The translations under genes were made by a program, and so were the position numbers. A stretch of DNA of 64,000 nucleotides from Palsa-504 sp963753225 (GTDB lineage Bacteria; Actinomycetota; Actinomycetes; Streptosporangiales; Streptosporangiaceae), in the NCBI GenBank assembly GCA_963753225.1, contig CAVWBQ010000044.1, positions 62,001 to 126,000 of the forward strand, written 5' to 3'. Each line of letters opens with the position of its first letter. The first letter of the stretch is position 1. The notes under the pieces are model-generated. The model saw only the letters and a list, made by a program, of their open reading frames with translations, ran no database searches and was not told the origin of the DNA. Positions 1-8,399 of this stretch are shown here, piece after piece.

Positions 1-113
1 TCAGCATCGACCAGCCGGTAAGGCTCGTAACGATCACCCGTCGCCACCATCCGGCCGTCCTGGGGAACTGCCAGCGCCGCCAGGTCCCTGGACGGCTCAT
101 CGTCTCCGGTCAT
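1..113 (-). CDS. 5' end of a tyrosine recombinase/integrase (partial, runs off the window)
   Basis: An ATG at 113 opens a minus-strand frame that runs off the left edge after 37 codons. It reads as an acidic start followed by a GDRYEPYRLVDA-type segment. I recall that pattern from the N-terminal part of actinobacterial phage-type integrases, just before the SAM-like core-binding domain. No catalytic residue lies inside the window, so the call rests on resemblance of a short segment. The neighbouring transposase relic fits a mobile-element edge. It could equally be an unrelated protein. Confidence 0.35.
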   Translation of the reverse strand, partial: MTGDDEPSRDLAALAVPQDGRMVATGDRYEPYRLVDA

Positions 114-155
114 GACGCCAGACCATGCCAGGGAAAACCACGGCATGCCCGCTGA

Positions 156-302
156 ACTGCGGAAACTCTCGCCCTTGTTCAGTCAACAGGTAGCCTGGCC
201 ATCAGCCTGCTGCGCCTGGACGGCCACATCAACATCGCCGCCGCCAACCGCCACCACGCCCGCGACCCGCAGCGGACGCTAAAGCTGCTTCAAACCTCAT
301 GA
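156..302 (+). pseudogene. C-terminal relic of an ISAs1-type transposase
   Basis: The plus frame from just after a stop at 153-155 to the TGA at 300-302 encodes a segment ending SLLRLDGHINIAAANRHHA, then DPQRTLKLLQTS. This matches the conserved end of ISAs1/IS4-like transposases, usually written LAISLLRLAGHTNIAAALR followed by HHARDPQR. Everything upstream, including the DDE catalytic core, is missing and the frame is closed at 153. It is therefore a dead 3' fragment. It sits between an integrase-like start and a small gene on the opposite strand. Confidence 0.6.
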
Positions 303-451
303 ACGACTTTGCCGGATCCCTGGGCCCGGGATGCGAGACTCCTGCTCGCCGCGACAATGTCTTCACCGTCATTGCCGGAAGCGACCAACTGCCAGTAATA
401 GTGAGTGAGCTTATCCGGGCTCTCCTTGCCGTATATCTCGAACTTGTACAT
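290..451 (-). CDS. Small DUF1508/YegP-like protein
   Basis: A 53-residue protein starting MYKFEIYGKESPD. Its beta-strand pattern (KFEIY, then YYWQLVASGN, then IVAASRSLASRAQ) resembles one YegP/DUF1508 repeat. I chose the ATG at 451 because an AAGGGGG ribosome-binding site lies about 7 bases upstream; an ATG two codons earlier is too close to it. Family members usually continue with an IERVKK-type end, whereas this one stops at VVHEV, so the C-terminus may be altered. Its 3' end overlaps the transposase relic by 13 bases in convergent orientation. Function unknown. Confidence 0.5.
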   Translation of the reverse strand: MYKFEIYGKESPDKLTHYYWQLVASGNDGEDIVAASRSLASRAQGSGKVVHEV

Positions 452-773
452 GACCATTCCCCCTTGGCGCGTACGTCGCCTACCTTGATCGTCATCCGCC
501 GGAGCGTGAGCCGCTGGCGTGTGGACCGACGCGACATCTCGCGGGTCACTCTGCGAAAATTGCCCGATATGACCATCGTGACCTTGTGGCCCTGGCTTGT
601 AAAGGTCGGGGCACCTAGGAGTAAGGGGAGAGCAAGATTTAGCCTCGTGTGCTGATGGATCTCAGCCTGGTGAACCCCACCAGAGAGCCAGGTGCTAGCG
701 TCGCGCGCTGGCGGCCTGTAGCGTGAGCCGGGCGGGTGGCGTTATCTGTGCCGGCGGTTCCACGTGAGGCCTT
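452..773. other. Gene-free stretch
   Basis: Open frames exist on both strands here, but none shows a ribosome-binding site with family-like sequence. I see no repeat, hairpin or RNA gene. It probably holds the promoter of the small minus-strand gene ending at 290 and decayed sequence next to the LuxR relic. Confidence 0.4.
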
Positions 774-1061
774 GTGATGCTGCTAGATCGTCTCCCGGAA
801 CGCGCGGCGCTCAGCGAGCTGCTCGACGCGGCGCGGGCTGGGCGCAGCGGTGTGCTGGTGATGCGCGGGGAGCCGGGGCTGGACAAGCTGGAGGGCCTGC
901 CGGATCCGCAGCGTGCTGCGCCGGGTGTCGCGTTCGGCCTGAGTACGGGGGCGGCGCCGGACCGGTTTCTTGTGGGGCTGGCCGCCCTCGGCCTGCTGTC
1001 AGTGGTGGCTGAGCAGCAGCAGCTGCCTCCTCGCCTGCCCTTCGATGATCTCGACCTGTAG
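774..1061 (+). pseudogene. Internally deleted LuxR-type ATPase regulator, N-terminal relic
   Basis: The frame begins MLLDRLPERAALSELLDAAR and reaches GVLVMRGEPG, the start of the Walker A loop of large LAL-type LuxR regulators, where GEPGVGKT is expected. It then jumps to a LPDPQRAA segment and LSTGAAPDRFLVGLAAL, which in intact relatives lies about 50 residues further on. The P-loop lysine/threonine segment is therefore deleted. The frame stops at 1061, long before the sensor and helix-turn-helix parts of a protein normally near 900 residues. Non-functional relic. Confidence 0.75.
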
Positions 1062-1111
1062 CTGGCGCTGCCAGTCCGGCGGCTGCCGCTTCTGCTCGAA
1101 GGGAATTGCTG

Positions 1112-1879
1112 ATGTCACGTGTGCTCATCACCGGCTCCACCGAGGGCCTGGGACTGATGGCAGCCAGGCTGCTGGCCGACGACGGACACTCGGTCACGCT
1201 GCATGCCCGCAGTGCAGCCAGGGCCGAGGACGCACGTGCGGCCCTGCCCGCGGCCGGGGCCGTTGTCGTCGGCGACCTGTCCAGCATCGCTGGCATGCGG
1301 CAGGTCGCCGAGCAGGCCAACGCGGGCGGCCCGTACCACGCGGTCATTCACAATGCCGGGGTCGGATACCGGGAGCCGCGGCACATCCGCACCGATGACG
1401 GCCTCGAGAACGTCTTCGCGATCAACGTGCTCGCCCCGTACCTGCTGACCGGCCTGATCGAGCGGCCTGGCCGGCTGGTCTACCTCAGCTCGGGCATGCA
1501 TCGCGGCGGGGATCCCGGCCTGACCGATCCGCAGTGGGAACACCGTCGCTGGAACGGCTCGCAGGCATACTCCGACAGCAAACTGTTCGACGTCGTCCTC
1601 GCCTTCGCCGTCGCGCGGCTGTGGACCGAGGTCATATCGAACGCGCTTGAGCCTGGCTGGGTACCCACCAGAATGGGCGGCCCCGGCGCACCCGATGACC
1701 TGTCACTCGCCCCCGTGACCCAGGCATGGCTGGCCGTCAGCCCGGATCCGGGCGCAAGGGTGACGGGCGGCTATTTCTATCACCAGAAGCCCCGCACGGC
1801 ACACCCCGCCGCCCGCGATCTCAAAATCCAGGACCGGCTGCTCAGATATTGCGCCGCGCTGACCGGCGTGACCCTGTAG
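1112..1879 (+). CDS. Short-chain dehydrogenase/reductase
   Basis: A 255-residue classical SDR. The N-terminus carries the NAD(P)-binding TGSTEGLG loop (residues 7-14), a DLSS motif after the third strand, HNAG in place of NNAG, and a YSDSK catalytic Tyr-Lys pair. I place the start at ATG 1112, which has a GAAGGGA ribosome-binding site; a TTG six bases upstream is weaker. The tail after the active site is short and basic and the region around WVPTRMGG contacts the cofactor in relatives. Substrate unknown. It directly follows the LuxR relic but shows no operon partner. Confidence 0.85.
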   Translation: MSRVLITGSTEGLGLMAARLLADDGHSVTLHARSAARAEDARAALPAAGAVVVGDLSSIAGMRQVAEQANAGGPYHAVIHNAGVGYREPRHIRTDDGLENVFAINVLAPYLLTGLIERPGRLVYLSSGMHRGGDPGLTDPQWEHRRWNGSQAYSDSKLFDVVLAFAVARLWTEVISNALEPGWVPTRMGGPGAPDDLSLAPVTQAWLAVSPDPGARVTGGYFYHQKPRTAHPAARDLKIQDRLLRYCAALTGVTL

Positions 1880-1932
1880 CCCCTGAGCCAGCCCGCCGCC
1901 CAGGCTTTCTGGCGGTCAGGGCTGGTGGGCAG

Positions 1933-1980
1933 GTCCGTTGCGTGATGGGCTGCCGGATCGGCTGGATGGCCGTCGCTTGC
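1933..1980 (+). repeat. Copy A of a two-copy coding-like motif (CRIGW...ACG)
   Basis: This segment is about 85-90% identical by eye to 18833-18883. In the plus frame both copies read R-C-V-M-x-C-R-I-G-W-[M/L]-A-[V/I]-A-C-G. Amino-acid changes are conservative and some base changes are synonymous. Here the frame continues to 2085 and includes a CPACG zinc-ribbon-like end (46 codons from ATG 1945). No convincing ribosome-binding site precedes it. Confidence 0.45.
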
Positions 1981-2095
1981 GGGGCCGGAGGTGAGGTAAC
2001 CAGGGATAGGCGGCTCCTGCCCGTGTTCCCGGCCCTCAAGGCCTGCCCAGCATGCGGGACGCAAGGCCTGCGCCTGAGCCCGTAGCGGGATGAGG

Positions 2096-2461
2096 CTAGG
2101 GGGGTGTGGTGCGGGCCGCCGTCAGCGCCTGCAGAGCCTCGTCCAGGGTGCGGGCCAGCGGTATCCGGAAGTCCAGCCCGGTAATGCGGAACAGCTGGCG
2201 GATCTTCGGCCGGGCACAGACCGCGTAAAGGCTGCCGCCGTTCGCGGCGGCGCGCTTGGCCGTACCGACCAGCGCGGCAAGCCCGGCGGAGTCCACGAAG
2301 CTGACCTGGTCCAGGTCAGCCACCAGCGGGAGGCCGCTGGCTGCCAGTTCGAAAAGGCACTCGCGCAGCTTGGTCGCGGTGGAAATGTCGATTTCCCCGG
2401 CAGCGGACACGACAGCATAGCCCTGTTCGTGCCGGACCTCGATGGTCAGCGCCTCGCCCAT
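2096..2461 (-). CDS. STAS-domain anti-sigma factor antagonist
   Basis: A 121-residue single STAS domain of the SpoIIAA/RsbV type. Recognisable parts are the EIDIS segment (about residues 23-27), the LVADLDQVSFVDSAGL strand-helix with the phosphorylatable serine at about position 58, and a C-terminal LFRITGLD helix. In this family the unphosphorylated protein binds a serine-kinase anti-sigma factor and frees an alternative sigma factor; phosphorylation of the serine reverses this. No kinase or sigma gene lies nearby, so its partner is elsewhere. Start is ATG 2461. Confidence 0.88.
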   Translation of the reverse strand: MGEALTIEVRHEQGYAVVSAAGEIDISTATKLRECLFELAASGLPLVADLDQVSFVDSAGLAALVGTAKRAAANGGSLYAVCARPKIRQLFRITGLDFRIPLARTLDEALQALTAARTTPP

Positions 2462-2735
2462 GGCCAGCCTCCTGCCCGGCCTAGCCGTTGTCCTTGCCGA
2501 GCTTGAGCGACCGTATTACCTGTGCTCGCGCCCGGTTACAGTGCCGTATCCTGCCCGGCATGCTGCTGCCGAAACCGGCACGGCTCTGCCGTGTCCGCTT
2601 GGCGGCGGGAAATGCTGAGCAACCGCTCAGAGTCGGCATAGCACCATGCAGAATTTGCGTGTCGCTTCGGGATTAGGTTACGCAGGCTGGCCGGCGGGTG
2701 TTGCGGTTCGCGAGCGCAGACGTACCATCGCGATT

Positions 2736-3158
2736 GTGGCCGAGTGGTGGTCGATCGAGGTGCTGCACGGCGAGGTTTCCGCCTTCCGGTGGCAGGAACA
2801 GCATGACTCAGCCCTCATCGAAGCGGCGCTGACCAACGGGGTCCGCGACGGAGCGTGGTATGCGGACCGGTGGGGCGTGGTGTTCGAGATGCTTTTCGAC
2901 ACCGAGGAGCAGTGGGACGCGTTCCGCGCCCTGCCGGTCGTGCGTGCGGCCCTGGATGCCGTCCCGGATCCGGTCAACGGCCTGCTCATCTACCGCGGCC
3001 GCGGCGGCGGGGCAGGGGTCCGGGAGCCGCGCAAGCCGACGCCGGCGCCGAGTTCGGCTGCCGTTTCGCTGCCCGGGCTCGCGGACGAACCGTATCTGGA
3101 TCTGGCGGCTGCCTCTAAGCCGGCCGCGGCGGACACGGCCGGCCACGGCAGGGCGTGA
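2736..3158 (+). CDS. Conserved hypothetical protein
   Basis: A 140-residue protein with a compact N-terminal domain (about residues 1-90, rich in Trp and acidic residues, ending near VPDPVNGLLIYRG). A low-complexity Ala/Pro/Lys tail follows. The frame stays open upstream to 2646. I prefer GTG 2736 because codons before it look random and the protein-like sequence begins MAEWWSIEVLHG; no strong ribosome-binding site decides this. I do not recognise the family. No membrane segment or signal peptide. Confidence 0.6.
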   Translation: MAEWWSIEVLHGEVSAFRWQEQHDSALIEAALTNGVRDGAWYADRWGVVFEMLFDTEEQWDAFRALPVVRAALDAVPDPVNGLLIYRGRGGGAGVREPRKPTPAPSSAAVSLPGLADEPYLDLAAASKPAAADTAGHGRA

Positions 3159-3268
3159 CAGCGGCCGCCGGGGTTCACGATGGCCGGCCTGGCCGGGATG
3201 ATGCTGACACGGGCGCCCGTCCTGCGCCCGCCTGTCCGCGGCAAGGAGGAACCGCGATTCTGCGTCCG

Positions 3269-5950
3269 TCATGGCAGCCGGCGCAGGTGGGCGTCGGCGG
3301 GCTCGGCAGCCTGGATGCGGATCCGGCCGTCGACGGCTTGGACGCCGTCGGGGCGGGCGATGACGGGGCTCAGCTCGAGCTCGGCGATCTGCGGCAGGTC
3401 ATCGGCCATCCGGGAGACCCGCAGCAGCATATCCTTGAGTGAGGCGAGGTCGGCGGCCGGAACCCCGCGGCGCCCGAGTAGCCGGGGGGCGGCCCGTGTC
3501 GACCGGATCAGGTCGTCGGCGTCGGCGTCGGTGAGGGGAGCGAGGCGGGCGATCCGGTCAGCCAGCATATCGCCGTCGGCGCCGCCGAGTCCGAACAGCA
3601 CCAGCGGGCCGGCCACCGGCTCGTGCAGGACGCTGATTCCCACCTCGACGCCGCCGGTGACCACCGGCTGGACAATGACGCCGGCCAGCCGCCTGCCGAA
3701 GATCTCCTTCAGCGAGCGGAACCCGCGCCGGACCTCATCCGCGCCGTGCAGGTCTGTCAGCACGTCGCCGGCGTCGCTGGTGCGTAGCAGGCCGGGCACG
3801 TCCGCGCGGAGCGCGACCGGGCCGCCGAACCGTGCCGCCGCCGCGGCCGCGGCGTCCTCGGTGATGACCCCGATACTGTCGGCTAGCGGCATGCCGTAGC
3901 AGCCGAGCAGTTCCACGGTCGGATCCAGGGCCAGCCAGCCGCCCCGGGGCGGGCTGGCGAGAATACCGGCGACCAGCTCCCTGGCCCGGTCCTGGCGCAG
4001 GCCCTCCAGGTCGGGCACCCGTCCCGGCGGGGTCGCCCGCCAGGTGCCGTAGCGCGCGGCGTGGCCCAGGGCACGGGCGGCGGACTCGGCGTAGGCATAG
4101 GCCGGGACGGCGGGGCACTCCCCGCCGGGGCCCCGCAGCAGCCGCACCACTTCGACCTGGTCCATCACCGCCGCGGCGATCGGCACAGGCAGCCGCGCGG
4201 CGCCCACCGCGGGAACCAGGTCGCCGCCCGCAGTCGAAGTCGTCAGCGTCAGTATCGCGTCCACGCCCGGGTCGGCACCGACAAGCTCCAGGCACCGTCG
4301 GAAGCGGTCGGGTCCGACCAGCACGGTGGTGTCGACCGGCCCGGCCACCAAGGCCTCGTGGCCGAGCATGTCCCGCAGCGCCAGCTGGGTGTCAGCGGCC
4401 AGGCCGGCGACCTGCAGGCCGGCGTCGCCGCACGCGTCGGCGGCGAGCACCGCGGCGCCGCGGGTGTTGGACACCACGCCCACCCTGCCCCCGGCGGGCA
4501 CCGGCTGGGAGGCCAGCAGCGCCGCGGTGTCCAGTAGCTCGCCGAGGTTCGCAGCAGCGATTATGCCCGCCTGCTCGAACAGGGCCTGCCTGGTGACCAG
4601 CGGGGTAGCGGCCTTCACGGCGCGTGCCCCGGCCAGCCGCCGGCCCGTCGCGGACCGGCCCACGGCCACGGTCAGCACCGGTATGGTGCGGCCCACGCGG
4701 CGGGCGGTGCGGGCGAACTTGGGCGGGTTCCCGATCGATTCCATGTATAGCAGGGCAAGCTTCGTCGCCTCGTCGGACTCCCACCACTGCAGCATGTCGG
4801 TGCCGGACACGTCGTCTTTGTCGCCGAAGGAGACCAGGGTGGAGATCCCCACGCCCAGCCGGGACAGGTGCTCCACCAGCACGAAGCCGGTGCCGCCGGT
4901 GGACTGCAAGGCCAGGCCGACTGTTCCCGCCGCGGGATGGCGGGCCGCGAACGTGGCGTCCAGCCCGATGCCCGGGTTGGCCACGCCGAAACTGGCCGGC
5001 CCGACCATCCGCATGCCATGGCGGCGGCAGATCCCCAGCAGCTCTGCGCGGGCCGGGCCGCTGAGCCCGGCCGCGATCACCACCAGTGCCTTAACTCCCC
5101 GCCGTCCGCAGTCCTCGGCGACACCGAGCACCGCCCCAGCCGGGACGGCGATGACCGCCAGGTCGACCTGCTCGGGCAGCGCGGCTGCCGACGGCAGGCA
5201 GGAGATGCCGTCCAGCTCAGCCGCACCCGGGTTGACCGGGTAGACCGGGCCCGGGAAGCCGCCGGTGACGATGTTCTGCAAGATGACCCGCCCGACCGAG
5301 CCAGGGCGCCGGCTCGCGCCGATGACCGCGACCGAGGCCGGCATCAGCACGTGCCGCATGCTCGCCACGTCCGCGGACCGCTCCCGCACGGCGACCGTAT
5401 CGCGATAGGTGCCCAGGGCGGCGTCCGCCTCGTCGGCCGGCAGCGGGAACCTCAAGTCATACACGCCGTCTACCAGGGAGCGCTGCGCCTGCAGCCCGGC
5501 GTCGGCGAATACCCGCAGCATGGCCGCGTTCTCGCTCAGCGTCTCCGCGGTAAAGGCGCGCAACCCCTGGCCGCGGGCCAGCGAGACCAGGTGCTCCAGC
5601 AGCAGCATGCCGATGCCGCGGTTATGCAGGCCATCGGCGACCGTGAACGCGACCTCCGCAGATCGGGACCCAATACCGGCCAGCTCATAGGTGCCGCAGC
5701 CGACCACCTCGCCGTCCAGCACGGCCAGCAGCGCCGCGTGGTCCGGCCCGGGCTCGCGGCATATCCGGCGCGCCTCCCGCTCGGCCGCGAGCGGGCTCAT
5801 GCTGAAGAAGCGCAGGTACAGGTTGTCCGGGGACATCTTGGCGTGCATGTCCCGCACTGCGTCGAAGTTATCGGGCCGCGCGGCCCGGATCTCGATCGTG
5901 GCGCCGTCGCTCAGCAGCGCGTAAGCGCTGTCCTCCGCGTGTATGCTCAC
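3269..5950 (-). CDS. GNAT / acyl-CoA-synthetase-like protein lysine acetyltransferase (Pat type)
   Basis: An 893-residue multidomain protein. Residues 20-165 form a GNAT domain with the acetyl-CoA loop HNRGIGMLLL (109-118). From about 203 a CoA-binding Rossmann domain (GASRRPGSVG) starts an ADP-forming acetyl-CoA-synthetase-like core, ending in an ATP-grasp-like segment from about 675. GNAT at the N-terminus is the order described for Streptomyces Pat, which acetylates and silences acyl-CoA synthetases. QSTGG replaces the QSGA seen in active synthetases, which fits a sensory core. I chose GTG 5950 for its GGGAGG site; ATG 5986 in the same frame lacks one. Confidence 0.82.
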   Translation of the reverse strand: MSIHAEDSAYALLSDGATIEIRAARPDNFDAVRDMHAKMSPDNLYLRFFSMSPLAAEREARRICREPGPDHAALLAVLDGEVVGCGTYELAGIGSRSAEVAFTVADGLHNRGIGMLLLEHLVSLARGQGLRAFTAETLSENAAMLRVFADAGLQAQRSLVDGVYDLRFPLPADEADAALGTYRDTVAVRERSADVASMRHVLMPASVAVIGASRRPGSVGRVILQNIVTGGFPGPVYPVNPGAAELDGISCLPSAAALPEQVDLAVIAVPAGAVLGVAEDCGRRGVKALVVIAAGLSGPARAELLGICRRHGMRMVGPASFGVANPGIGLDATFAARHPAAGTVGLALQSTGGTGFVLVEHLSRLGVGISTLVSFGDKDDVSGTDMLQWWESDEATKLALLYMESIGNPPKFARTARRVGRTIPVLTVAVGRSATGRRLAGARAVKAATPLVTRQALFEQAGIIAAANLGELLDTAALLASQPVPAGGRVGVVSNTRGAAVLAADACGDAGLQVAGLAADTQLALRDMLGHEALVAGPVDTTVLVGPDRFRRCLELVGADPGVDAILTLTTSTAGGDLVPAVGAARLPVPIAAAVMDQVEVVRLLRGPGGECPAVPAYAYAESAARALGHAARYGTWRATPPGRVPDLEGLRQDRARELVAGILASPPRGGWLALDPTVELLGCYGMPLADSIGVITEDAAAAAAARFGGPVALRADVPGLLRTSDAGDVLTDLHGADEVRRGFRSLKEIFGRRLAGVIVQPVVTGGVEVGISVLHEPVAGPLVLFGLGGADGDMLADRIARLAPLTDADADDLIRSTRAAPRLLGRRGVPAADLASLKDMLLRVSRMADDLPQIAELELSPVIARPDGVQAVDGRIRIQAAEPADAHLRRLP

Positions 5951-6166
5951 CCCGTCCTCCCGCCTGCTCGCCACGCCGCGACCCATTCCGCATTATCGGT
6001 TACGGCGGCACCAAGCGGGACTCCGGCTACTGAATAAGATCCGGAGCGGCTAGGTAGTTCGCCCGACGGATTGACCCCGTACGACCGTCCCAGCCAGGGG
6101 AAACGGCGGAATTGCCGGCAGTTCACCCGATAGCCGCCCCAGGCCGGGCGGTCCTAGCGTCAAAGC

Positions 6167-7006
6167 ATGTCACACACCACGAAGCCGGCCGGCCTTCCGG
6201 TCGCCGGGCACCCACAGCCGGCGAGGATGCCCGCACTGATCATTCTGGTGTACGCGGCAGCGGTGTACCTGTTCTTCCTGGCGGTGCTCGGCTACGCGGC
6301 GGGCTTCTTCGCGGGCTTCGGCGTGCCTAAGGGTATCGACCAGGGGCCGCGCGCCGCCGTGCCGGTCGCGGTGGCCATCGACCTGCTCTTGCTGCTGCTG
6401 TTCGCGGTTCAGCACACCGTGATGGCCCGCCCGTGGTTCAAGCGCCGCTGGACGCGCATCGTGCCAGGGCCCGCCGAACGGACGACATTCGTGTTGGCCG
6501 CGAGCCTGGCGCTGGCGCTGCTGTTCTGGCAGTGGCGGCCGGTCAGGGGGACCGTCTGGAGCCTGTCGGGACCGGGCGCCTACGCGCTCTGGGCCGTGTA
6601 TGCGGCCGGCTGGGCGGCTGTCAGCTCCACCTTCCTGATCAGCCATTTCGACCTGTTCGGGTTGCGGCAGGCCTGGCTGCATGCGCGACGCGTCAGGTAC
6701 AGTCCCCCGCCATTCACCGAGCGCGGCGTGTACGGGCGCATCCGGCATCCGCTGATGGCCGGGTTCGTGGTCATCTTCTGGTCGGCGCCCACGATGACAG
6801 CTGGGCACGTGCTGTTCGCGGCCACCGCGACCGGCTACATCCTGGCCGGCATCGCATTCGAAGAACATGACCTGATCCACGGCCTGGGTGGCACCTACAC
6901 CGCTTACCGGGCCCGCGTGCCCGCTCTGATCCCCCGGCCCTGGCCGCGGCGTTATCGGCCGGGGTCTCAGCCAAGCCAGGAAGACGACAGGAAGCAGGCG
7001 GCATGA
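6167..7006 (+). CDS. mddA: MddA-like methanethiol S-methyltransferase, integral membrane
   Basis: A 279-residue membrane protein with about five hydrophobic helices (roughly 20-45, 65-85, 105-125, 140-160, 205-230). It ends in the NnrU/isoprenylcysteine-methyltransferase-like module: GVYGRIRHPLMAGF, an FWSAPTMT helix, then FEEHDLIH and a GGTYTAYRARVP motif that bind S-adenosylmethionine. This combination is typical of MddA, which methylates methanethiol to dimethyl sulfide. Isoprenylcysteine-type methyltransferases of unknown substrate share the module, so substrate is inferred. Start ATG 6167. Confidence 0.75.
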   Translation: MSHTTKPAGLPVAGHPQPARMPALIILVYAAAVYLFFLAVLGYAAGFFAGFGVPKGIDQGPRAAVPVAVAIDLLLLLLFAVQHTVMARPWFKRRWTRIVPGPAERTTFVLAASLALALLFWQWRPVRGTVWSLSGPGAYALWAVYAAGWAAVSSTFLISHFDLFGLRQAWLHARRVRYSPPPFTERGVYGRIRHPLMAGFVVIFWSAPTMTAGHVLFAATATGYILAGIAFEEHDLIHGLGGTYTAYRARVPALIPRPWPRRYRPGSQPSQEDDRKQAA

Positions 7007-7142
7007 AAACCACGGCAATCACCCCGGCGGCGGAACCAGTACGGGTAGGAGGCCGCGCCGCTGCCTCAGCCCGGGTCGGCATATCCGCGCCGTCAGGGCT
7101 GTTCGCAGCCATGACCGCAATCACCGGGCTGGCCGCCGGCCG

Positions 7143-7409
7143 GCGGCTGATCAGGAAGGAATCCGCCGCTTCACCGCCCTGGCCGACCCCGGTAACGCGG
7201 CCGTGGCCGCTCTGCTCCGCAACGCCGGCGCCCGCCTCGCCCGTCGCGGACGGGGCACCGTCGAATACGAGATCATGCTGGCCCGCGGGCCGGAAGAGAG
7301 CGAGGCATGCGGCCGGAGCAGTAGCTCCGTCGGTGCGGATGGCAAGCGCGCCGAGCTCCGCCATCCACCGGGTGGCCGGGAGCCCGACGGGCACGCCCTA
7401 GATGAGTGA
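7143..7409 (+). pseudogene. C-terminal relic of a GNAT acetyltransferase
   Basis: The frame passing through 7158-7280 reads EGIRRFTALADPGN, then AAVAALLRNAGARL and GTVEYEIML. This is the usual last third of a GNAT N-acetyltransferase: the helix after the acetyl-CoA loop and the final strands. The N-terminal strands and the Q/RxxGxG loop are absent. Upstream sequence from the ATG at 7003, which overlaps the mddA stop, lies in another frame and is not GNAT-like. The relic continues to the left end of the IS982 element at 7398, so insertion or recombination probably removed the rest. Confidence 0.6.
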
Positions 7410-8399
7410 TTCCTGATTCCGGCGTGTCCGGCGTGTCGGATTGACCCGGAAACGAGAGGAGGGCATCCATGGCCGGTTGTGACGCCAGACCTGGATACCC
7501 TCTTGATCGCACTGTACGTGGAGATCGACGACCACGTGATCCCTTCGGGCGAGTGCCGCCCTGGCCGGCCGAAACGGCTGTCGGACGCCGAGCTGGCGTG
7601 CCTGGCGGTGGCGCAGGTGCTGCTGGGTGCCCGCAGCGAGCATCACTGGCTGCGGCTGTGCTACGGGCGGCTCGGGCACCTGTTCCCCTACCTGCCGGAA
7701 CAGCCCGGCTACCGCAAACGGCTGAAGAAAGCCGCGCCGCTGCTGGCCGCGGCGATCGATCACCTGGCCCGCCAGTCGCCGTGCTGGTACGACCCGGTGC
7801 GGCTGATCGACGCCACCCCGGTACCCTGCGGCGCCTCCCGGGAGACGGTCCGGCGCAGCGAGCTGGCCGGGTGGGCGCTCTACGGCTACTGCGCGGCGCA
7901 CTCGCGCTGGTACTGGGGGCTGAAGCTGTACCTGATCACCACCCCGGACGGGATGCCCGTGGCGTGGTGCCTGGCCGATCCGAAGATCGGCGAACGCGAG
8001 GTTGCCGCCGGACTGCCGGCCTGCGCTGCCCGGGCCGGCGCCCTGCCCGCGGGCCTGACGCTGATCGGGGACAAGGGGTTCGCGGGCCGGGAGTTCGAGG
8101 ACCTGGTCGCCGGGGAGTACCAGCTGTACCTGGTCCGGCCGGACCGGCGCGACGAGGCGCCTCGCCACGGGTCGATCGGCTGGATCCGGCAGTGGATCGA
8201 ATCGGTCAGCGACACCCTCAAAGGCCAGCTGGACCTCGAACGGCACGGCGGCCGGACCACCGGGGGCCTGTACACCAGGATCGCCCGGCGGCTGCTGGCC
8301 ATGGCCGCCTGCATCTGGCACAACTGGGCCGCCGGCGAACCCGCCAGGCGATCGCTGATCGCCTATGACAACTGAACCCGTCAGGAATCACTGATCTAG
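7398..8399 (+). mobile_element. IS982-type insertion sequence, complete
   Basis: About 1.0 kb bounded by imperfect inverted ends: left CTAGATGAGTGATTCCTGAT (from 7398), right, read inward, CTAGATCAGTGATTCCTGAC (8399 back to 8380). CTAG occurs at both outer edges and may be a target duplication or part of the ends. It carries one intact transposase gene. The right CTAG is also the left CTAG of a second element (8396-8752) with the same ends, so the two are in direct tandem contact. Confidence 0.85.
7479..8375 (+). CDS. IS982-family transposase
   Basis: A 298-residue transposase starting MTPDLDTLLIALYVEIDDHV. It has the family's N-terminal helical segment (LSDAELACLAVAQVLLG, then RSEHHWLRLCYGRLGHLFPYL). 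A DDE core follows: LIDATPVPCG with the first Asp, SRWYWGLKLYLITTPDGMPV, and IGDKGFAGREF with the second Asp. It cuts and joins the element ends at 7398 and 8399 and could act on the second element beside it. GTG 7479 is the only in-frame start that fits the family. An ATG at 7469 with a good GAGGAGG site is one base out of frame, so translation may be weak or need a shift. Confidence 0.85.
   Translation: MTPDLDTLLIALYVEIDDHVIPSGECRPGRPKRLSDAELACLAVAQVLLGARSEHHWLRLCYGRLGHLFPYLPEQPGYRKRLKKAAPLLAAAIDHLARQSPCWYDPVRLIDATPVPCGASRETVRRSELAGWALYGYCAAHSRWYWGLKLYLITTPDGMPVAWCLADPKIGEREVAAGLPACAARAGALPAGLTLIGDKGFAGREFEDLVAGEYQLYLVRPDRRDEAPRHGSIGWIRQWIESVSDTLKGQLDLERHGGRTTGGLYTRIARRLLAMAACIWHNWAAGEPARRSLIAYDN

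Noticed and set aside
229..655. Long open frames on both strands (115 and 118 codons)
   Set aside because: They are shadows of the DUF1508-like gene and random Arg/Ser-rich sequence; starts lack ribosome-binding sites.
7003..7401. Open frame starting with ATGA overlap at the mddA stop
   Set aside because: Only the start looks operon-like. The later sequence is the wrong frame of a GNAT relic, so I did not call it as a gene.
7398..8321. 307-codon minus-strand frame inside the IS element
   Set aside because: It is the antisense of the transposase gene, which has the family motifs.
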